DNA from: an uncultured Gammaproteobacteria bacterium
GTDB taxonomy: Bacteria; Pseudomonadota; Gammaproteobacteria; GCA-2729495
Length of the DNA: 11,606 nucleotides
Direction: 5' to 3'
Assembly (NCBI GenBank): GCA_947258805.1
Contig: CAMYJV010000120.1
Coordinates: forward strand, 1-11,606
Shown: positions 7,519 through 11,606 of the stretch, piece after piece
Layout of the letters: each line of letters opens with the position of its first letter
Position numbering within the stretch: position 1 is the stretch's first letter
Made by a program: the position numbers and the translations under genes
Notes under the pieces: generated by a model
Databases searched by the model: none
The model's input: only the letters and a program-made list of their open reading frames with translations
What the model was told of the DNA's origin: nothing

Positions 7519-7536
7519 AATCCGCCAGCGCGGATT
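7519..7536. promoter_or_regulatory. 18-bp perfect palindrome over the fabI promoter (candidate operator)
   Basis: AATCCGC (7519-7525) and GCGGATT (7530-7536) form a perfect 7-bp inverted repeat with a CAGC spacer. It overlaps the -10 element proposed for fabI by 3 bp and covers the predicted start site. Because most of one arm lies upstream of the predicted transcription start, it fits an operator better than an mRNA hairpin. The regulator is unknown. E. coli fatty-acid regulators FabR and FadR are dimers that bind palindromes, but this sequence is not one I recognise as theirs. Confidence 0.45.
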
Positions 7537-7563
7537 GTACGCTGCTGTGCCCGTGCTGGTTAA
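7534..7563 (-). promoter_or_regulatory. Probable sigma-70 promoter of fabI
   Basis: On the minus strand TTAACC (7563-7558, 4/6 of the -35 consensus) and TACAAT (7539-7534, 5/6 of the -10 consensus) are 18 bp apart. The predicted start is near 7527, about 26 nt upstream of the fabI ATG. Its place in the divergent gap and its polarity support it. Confidence 0.55.
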
Positions 7564-7592
7564 GCCCATGCGAAAGTCGCCGCAGCCTCCGG

Positions 7593-7598
7593 TATGAT
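7593..7598 (+). promoter_or_regulatory. Possible -10 element of the methyltransferase-rnhA-dnaQ operon
   Basis: TATGAT (5/6 match to TATAAT) overlaps the first in-frame ATG (7594) of the methyltransferase gene. No clear -35 lies 16-18 bp upstream. If this is the real -10, transcription starts near 7605 and the gene must start further in, for instance at TTG 7627. Confidence 0.35.
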
Positions 7599-8433
7599 TC
7601 TAGGCTTTCAGGTTCCGGGTACAGCATTGACCACACAGGTACCGACGCCGCCGAATGACGCCGAGACGGACTGGCTGGCGTCCCCGCAGGGCAGACATCT
7701 GCTGGCCGCCGAGGTCATGGAGATTCGGCGAGTGCTGGACGGCGTGTTTGGTGATCACCTGGTGCAGGTGGGCGGCTGGGGGGCAGGCATTTTCCTGAAG
7801 GCGGCCCGAACCCGCCGCACGGTGGTGGTGGCTGACCGGTGGCGCGAGGGGGCCGGAGTTCTTAGCCACCTGGATGAGCTGGCCATTCCCAATGATTCTG
7901 TGGATGCAGTCCTGCTCGCCCACGTGCTTGAGTTTCACCCGTCGCCCCACAAGGTTCTGCGCGAGGCCGAGAGAATCCTGCGGCCCGACGGACATCTAAT
8001 TGTGGTGGGGTTTAACCCGCACGGTTTCTGGGGAATGCGTCACCTCCTGTCTCGCGGCAGGTTTCCTCCCGGGGTCTGCCACCTGATTTCCGAGCGCCGT
8101 TTGCGTGACTTGTTGCGACTGCTGAACCTGACCGTGCAGGATTCACGCTTCTACCACTTTCAGTTGCCCTTCGCGCGCGCGGTTCGGCCGCAGCCAGGCG
8201 TATCGCGTCGGTCGTCGCGAACGGCGAGTTCATCGCGGCCGATGATTCGACGGCTCCGTGATGTTTCGGGCCATGTCTGGCGCCGTGTGCGAAGCTGGCC
8301 GCCGTTCGGCGCGTGTTACATCACCAGCTCCCGCAAGGAGATGTATACCGTCACGCCGGTCAGGCCAGTCTGGAAGCGCCGGCGACAACTGGTTGGCGGC
8401 CTGGTTAACCCGACCACGCGAAACGCCGCGTGA
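7594..8433 (+). CDS. SAM-dependent methyltransferase, class I, YafS-like
   Basis: This is a 279-residue protein with a class I (Rossmann-like) methyltransferase core. The glycine-rich SAM motif is [10 protein letters not shown] (about 56-65), a divergent version of the usual E/D-x-G-x-G-x-G. Strand 2 ends in VVVAD with Asp81, the usual ribose-contact acid. Then come [13 protein letters not shown] and the strand 4-5 region [22 protein letters not shown], typical of Methyltransf_11 proteins. The C-terminal third is Arg-rich and ends in YTVTPVRP. The substrate is unknown. The position before rnhA and dnaQ matches E. coli yafS and the Pseudomonas homologue, which supports orthology but not a function. 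The stop overlaps the rnhA GTG by 4 bases (GTGA), implying coupling. The start is unsure: ATG 7594 lies in a possible -10 box, and TTG 7627 (MTTQVPTPP...) is the alternative. Confidence 0.85.
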   Translation: MILGFQVPGTALTTQVPTPPNDAETDWLASPQGRHLLAAEVMEIRRVLDGVFGDHLVQVGGWGAGIFLKAARTRRTVVVADRWREGAGVLSHLDELAIPNDSVDAVLLAHVLEFHPSPHKVLREAERILRPDGHLIVVGFNPHGFWGMRHLLSRGRFPPGVCHLISERRLRDLLRLLNLTVQDSRFYHFQLPFARAVRPQPGVSRRSSRTASSSRPMIRRLRDVSGHVWRRVRSWPPFGACYITSSRKEMYTVTPVRPVWKRRRQLVGGLVNPTTRNAA

Positions 8434-8879
8434 CTCGCGTCGTGATCTACACAGACGGCGCCTGCCGGGGTAACCCCGGCCCAGGCGGCTGGGGGGCCAT
8501 CCTGCAGTACGGCGACAAAACCCGGGAACTCTGTGGCGGTGAGCCGAACACGACGAATAACCGCATGGAACTGACTGCGGCCATCAGGGCGCTGGCGGCA
8601 CTGAGCCGCGCCTGTGACGTCGTGCTCATCACCGATTCGAAGTACGTCCGCCACGGCATCGAGGATTGGCTCCCGCAGTGGAAACGTCGAGGCTGGCGGA
8701 CGGCTGCCCGCAAGCCCGTGAAGAATGTGGATTTATGGCAGGAGCTCGATGCCATGGTGCAAGATCACCATGTGGAGTGGCGCTGGGTTCGCGGACACAC
8801 CGGCAATGAAGGCAATGAGCGCGCCGATGACCTCGCCAATCGTGGCCTGGACGAGATGCTGGCGGAAATCAGGGAATGA
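8430..8879 (+). CDS. rnhA: Ribonuclease HI
   Basis: RNase HI cleaves the RNA strand of RNA:DNA hybrids, removing R-loops and helping clear primers and misplaced ribonucleotides. The 149-residue protein is the standard bacterial size. All catalytic residues are present: Asp9 ([16 protein letters not shown]), Glu47 ([13 protein letters not shown]), Asp69 (ITDSKYV) and Asp133 (NERADDLA), with His123 in VRGHTGN. These match E. coli D10, E48, D70, D134 and H124. The basic protrusion [16 protein letters not shown] (handle region) is also there. The start is GTG, overlapping the methyltransferase stop by 4 nt, and it gives the canonical N-terminus. dnaQ follows after only 4 nt in the same direction, unlike E. 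coli, where rnhA and dnaQ are divergent. Confidence 0.98.
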   Translation: MTRVVIYTDGACRGNPGPGGWGAILQYGDKTRELCGGEPNTTNNRMELTAAIRALAALSRACDVVLITDSKYVRHGIEDWLPQWKRRGWRTAARKPVKNVDLWQELDAMVQDHHVEWRWVRGHTGNEGNERADDLANRGLDEMLAEIRE

Positions 8880-8883
8880 AGCG

Positions 8884-9594
8884 ATGCGGCAGGTGATACT
8901 GGATACCGAAACAACGGGGCTGGAGGTGGCGAAGGGGCACCGGGTCATCGAAATAGGCTGCGTGGAGCTGGTCAACCGCCGACGCACCGGTAACACCTTC
9001 CATCGGTATCTGAATCCGGACCGGCAGATTGACGAGGCCGCTGCGGAGGTGCACGGCATCACGGCAGAAATGCTGGCCGACAAGCCTCATTTTGCCGACA
9101 TCGCGGAAGAGCTGCTGGCGTTTATTGGCGGCGCAGAGTTGATCATCCATAACGCGGAATTCGATGCCGGGTTTCTCGACCAGGAACTGCGGTTGGCGAG
9201 CCTGGAAACTCGCGTGACGGAATGTTGCGAGATCGTCGACACGCTGCTCATGGCCCGGCAGATCCACCCCGGGCAGCGCAACAACCTGGATGCGCTGTGC
9301 CGGCGCTACCAGGTCGATAACGGTGGCCGAGACTTACATGGGGCCTTGCTCGACGCGCAGCTGCTGGCCGATGTCTACCTGGCGATGACTGGTGGCCAGG
9401 GTGAGCTGAGTCTTGACCGCAGCGACCCTGGCCATGCCAGCGTCGACAACCGCGTCCGGCAGCTTGATCGCCAGGGGCTCAGACTCACGGTCCGCCGCGC
9501 TTCCGCAAGCGAGCTTCGGGATCACGAGTCATGCATGGATATCGTCGACGAAGCCTGTCCCGACGGGGCGCTCTGGCGCCGGACGGCTCACTAG
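8884..9594 (+). CDS. dnaQ: DNA polymerase III epsilon subunit, 3'-5' proofreading exonuclease
   Basis: DnaQ is the proofreading subunit of the replicative polymerase core, bound between the alpha subunit and the beta clamp. The 236-residue protein (E. coli 243) has the DEDDh exonuclease motifs: ExoI LDTETTGLE with Asp7 and Glu9, ExoII HNAEFDAGFL with Asp94, and ExoIII LHGALLDAQLLADVY with His152 and Asp157. Directly after the nuclease domain QGELSL (172-177) fits the beta-clamp-binding pattern QxxLxL, the place of QTSMAF in E. coli. The remaining roughly 58 residues correspond to the alpha-binding tail. ATG 8884 is chosen because it opens exactly at the family N-terminus and has AGGGA (8871-8875) at good spacing; the frame is open further upstream inside rnhA. 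It forms an operon with the methyltransferase gene and rnhA. Confidence 0.97.
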   Translation: MRQVILDTETTGLEVAKGHRVIEIGCVELVNRRRTGNTFHRYLNPDRQIDEAAAEVHGITAEMLADKPHFADIAEELLAFIGGAELIIHNAEFDAGFLDQELRLASLETRVTECCEIVDTLLMARQIHPGQRNNLDALCRRYQVDNGGRDLHGALLDAQLLADVYLAMTGGQGELSLDRSDPGHASVDNRVRQLDRQGLRLTVRRASASELRDHESCMDIVDEACPDGALWRRTAH

Positions 9595-9671
9595 GAGTGC
9601 GCTGCGCATAGCATGGACAGGTTCTGCGTAATACACTTCGGCCCGTTTACCAGGGCGGAGACAGCATTTTT

Positions 9672-11174
9672 ATGAACGACAGTCTGTTCAACGCTGTGGC
9701 GGAAAATTTTCTGGGCCACTCACCCAACTGGTACAAGCTGACAATTGTCGGCTTTCTGGTTATCAATCCGCTACTGTTCTTCTGGGCCGGGTCTTTCGTG
9801 GCCGGCTGGGTGCTGGTGGCGCAATTCATTTTCACCCTTGCAATGGCCCTGAAGTGCTATCCGCTGCAGCCGGGCGGGCTGCTGGCGATTCAGGCAGTGA
9901 TCATCGGGATGACGACGCCCGAATCCGTCTACTCGGAAGCCGAACACAACCTGCCCGTGATCATGTTGCTCATGTTCATGGTAGCCGGCATTTTCTTTCT
10001 AAAAGAAATGCTGCTCTTTACCTTTACCAAAATCCTGCTGGGCGTCCGCTCCAAAGTTCTGCTGTCGCTGCTTTTCTGCAGTGTAGCCGCGGTGTTATCC
10101 GCGTTTCTCGACGCGCTGACCGTAACCGCGGTGGTGATTACCGTTGCGGAGGGATTCTATGCGGTGTATCACAAGGTCGCGTCCGGCAAGGGCTACGACA
10201 TCGCGCATGACTCGTCTGACGACGAGCAGGTAGAGACCCTGTACCGGGAGGACTTGGAGAAGTTCCGGGCCTTTCTGCGCAACTTGATGATGCATGCCGC
10301 AGTGGGGACCGCAATGGGCGGTGTGATGACACTGGTGGGCGAACCGCAGAACCTGCTGATTGCAAAAGAAGCCGGCTGGGAGTTTCTCGAATTCTTCCTG
10401 AAAATGGCGCCAGTGACGATACCGGTCTTTGTGGTGGGGTTGTTAACGTGCTGGTTGCTGGAGACCTTCGGCTGGTTCGGCTACGGGGCAGACCTGCGCC
10501 CCGGCGTGCGCAGCATTCTCGAGGAATACGACCGCTTCGAGAGCGAGCGGCGCACGGTGCGCGAGAAGGCGGTGCTGATAGTCCAGGCGGCGGCGGCGAT
10601 TATCCTGGTTATCGCGCTGGGGAATCACCTGGCCGAGGTGGGAATTATCGGCCTGATGATTATCGTGCTGGCCACCGCATTTACCGGTGTTGTGGAGGAA
10701 AAGCGCATCGGCCACGCGTTTGAAGAGGCCTTGCCCTTTACGTGTTTGCTCGTCGTGTTCTTCGGGGTTGTCGCGGTGATCCAGGACCAGCAGCTCTTCG
10801 ACCCCATTACCAACCGTGTGCTCGCCCTGGAAGGCGATCTTCGGGTGGCCATGTTTTTCGTCGCCAATGGCGTCTTGTCCATGATCAGCGACAATGTTTT
10901 CGTGGCGACGATCTATATCGGCGAGGTCAAGCAGGCCCTTGTGGAAGGGGTCATCGATCGCGACCAGTTCGACCTGCTGGCCGTGGCCATTAACACTGGC
11001 ACCAATATCCCCAGTGTCGCCACTCCGAACGGCCAGGCGGCTTTTCTGTTCCTGCTGACCTCTGCCCTGGCGCCGCTGATTCGCCTGTCCTACGGCCGCA
11101 TGGTCATCCTGGCTTTGCCGTACACCATCACCATGAGTATTGCCGGCCTGTTGGCGGTCATTTATCTGCTGTAG
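9672..11174 (+). CDS. nhaB: Na+/H+ antiporter NhaB
   Basis: NhaB is an inner-membrane antiporter that expels Na+ in exchange for protons, controlling sodium and pH; it occurs mainly in Gammaproteobacteria. The 500-residue product is close to E. coli NhaB (513) and hydrophobic throughout, with about a dozen membrane segments. Family landmarks are the N-terminus with [13 protein letters not shown], the segment [15 protein letters not shown] containing Asp147 (the membrane Asp reported as important for activity in Vibrio NhaB), [36 protein letters not shown] and [19 protein letters not shown]. The ATG has GGAGA at 9657-9661. The 77-nt gap after dnaQ shows no clear terminator or promoter, so read-through from dnaQ is possible. 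Together with the Na+-symporter at 5434-6711 it suggests an active sodium cycle. No lesion is seen. Confidence 0.97.
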   Translation: MNDSLFNAVAENFLGHSPNWYKLTIVGFLVINPLLFFWAGSFVAGWVLVAQFIFTLAMALKCYPLQPGGLLAIQAVIIGMTTPESVYSEAEHNLPVIMLLMFMVAGIFFLKEMLLFTFTKILLGVRSKVLLSLLFCSVAAVLSAFLDALTVTAVVITVAEGFYAVYHKVASGKGYDIAHDSSDDEQVETLYREDLEKFRAFLRNLMMHAAVGTAMGGVMTLVGEPQNLLIAKEAGWEFLEFFLKMAPVTIPVFVVGLLTCWLLETFGWFGYGADLRPGVRSILEEYDRFESERRTVREKAVLIVQAAAAIILVIALGNHLAEVGIIGLMIIVLATAFTGVVEEKRIGHAFEEALPFTCLLVVFFGVVAVIQDQQLFDPITNRVLALEGDLRVAMFFVANGVLSMISDNVFVATIYIGEVKQALVEGVIDRDQFDLLAVAINTGTNIPSVATPNGQAAFLFLLTSALAPLIRLSYGRMVILALPYTITMSIAGLLAVIYLL

Positions 11175-11280
11175 TGTGACGCGGCGGGTGGCGCCGGATG
11201 CCATAGCGCGGCAAAATCCCCACCGCCTCGGTCCGCCGCTTGTGGCCGGCCGGATAGTCTTTGCATGAAAGGGGCTGGTA

Positions 11281-11606
11281 ATGAGTGAGCTTCCTGACCT
11301 CGCCAGCACGCGTGTTGCCGTGATCGGGCTGGGCTACGTGGGCCTCCCGCTGGCGGCGGAGTTCGGCAAGTCTTTTGCCACCGTGGGTTTTGACATAAAC
11401 CAGGAGCGCATCGAGGAGTTGCGTGCTGGTCACGACTCTACGCTCGAGGTATCGGCCGACGAACTGGCAGCGTCGGGCCAGCTGGAGTTCACGGCGGACC
11501 TGGAGCGATTGCGCGCCTGTGATGTATTCATTGTCACGGTGCCGACACCCATCGACGCCGCTAAGCGCCCTGATCTGGCAGCACTGCGGGCGGCCAGTCG
11601 CACGGT
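11281..11606 (+). CDS. tviB: UDP-N-acetyl-hexosamine 6-dehydrogenase, TviB-like (5' part)
   Basis: Nucleotide-sugar dehydrogenases of this family oxidise UDP-GlcNAc (TviB) or related UDP-sugars to uronic acids with NAD+, feeding capsule or O-antigen synthesis. Only the first 108 codons are inside the window and the frame stays open to the edge. The N-terminal Rossmann fold is clear: VAVIGLGYVGLPLAAEFG (glycines 16, 18 and 21), GFDIN with Asp38 for the NAD ribose, and VTVPTPID at 85-92. DSTLEVSADEL followed by KRPDLAAL resembles the TviB/VipA branch more than UDP-glucose dehydrogenase (Ugd). ATG 11281 is preceded by AAAGGGG (11268-11274), a strong ribosome binding site. The catalytic Cys and substrate domains lie outside the window, so the exact sugar is unproven. 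It may begin a surface-polysaccharide cluster. Confidence 0.9.
   Translation, partial: MSELPDLASTRVAVIGLGYVGLPLAAEFGKSFATVGFDINQERIEELRAGHDSTLEVSADELAASGQLEFTADLERLRACDVFIVTVPTPIDAAKRPDLAALRAASRT

Noticed and set aside
9564..9600. GGCGC/GCGCC hairpin at the end of dnaQ as a terminator
   Set aside because: The stem is only 5 bp, lies inside the coding sequence and has no T-run.
9614..9634. TGGACA and TAATAC as a promoter for nhaB
   Set aside because: The two boxes are only 9 bp apart, far from the 16-18 bp needed.
10443..11309. A 288-codon minus-strand frame over nhaB
   Set aside because: It is His/Gln/Arg-rich antisense translation of a transmembrane protein, with no recognisable domain.
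1..11606. CRISPR array, insertion sequence, prophage or toxin-antitoxin pair
   Set aside because: No regularly spaced repeats, transposase, integrase or small paired ORFs were found. The tRNAs show no attachment-site duplication nearby.

Overview
The window is a conserved chromosomal segment from a high-GC gammaproteobacterium. The evidence is the gene order (probable clpX end, lon, hupB, two tRNAs, ppiD, then fabI, a methyltransferase, rnhA, dnaQ and nhaB), which as I recall broadly matches the Pseudomonas aeruginosa clpX-to-nhaB region, plus the presence of NhaB, an antiporter typical of Gammaproteobacteria. A Na+-coupled glutamate/aspartate-type symporter and the NhaB Na+/H+ antiporter fit a sodium-using, perhaps marine or mildly halophilic, organism. 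I cannot name the genus.

Layout. (1) 1-3075: a short reading-frame end that could be the ClpX C-terminus, a good sigma-32-like promoter, the Lon protease gene, a near-consensus sigma-70 promoter with a leader of about 180 nt, and the HU-beta gene. (2) 3088-3387: hairpin and terminator sequences around tRNA-Val(UAC) and tRNA-Asp(GUC), both with encoded CCA, closed by a textbook terminator. (3) 3469-5405: ppiD, a periplasmic parvulin-type chaperone, whose frame is broken near codon 64 by an exact 23-bp tandem duplication. (4) 5434-6711: an SLC1/DAACS-family symporter directly after ppiD. (5) 6713-7501, minus strand: enoyl-ACP reductase FabI, ending 1 nt from the symporter and divergent from the next block. 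(6) 7594-9594: a tight operon of methyltransferase, rnhA and dnaQ. (7) 9672-11174: nhaB. (8) 11281-end: the 5' part of a UDP-sugar dehydrogenase, probably the edge of a surface-polysaccharide locus.

The genes work mostly in protein quality control (Lon, PpiD), nucleoid structure (HU), fatty-acid synthesis (FabI), replication fidelity and RNA:DNA hybrid removal (DnaQ, RNase HI) and sodium-linked transport. I see no new defence or mobile system. The observation most worth a second look is the 23-bp duplication in ppiD. Smaller points are an 18-bp perfect palindrome over the fabI promoter, the heat-shock-type promoter of lon, a possible leader ORF coupled to hupB by TAATG, and an Asp-to-Asn change in a sodium-site motif of the symporter.
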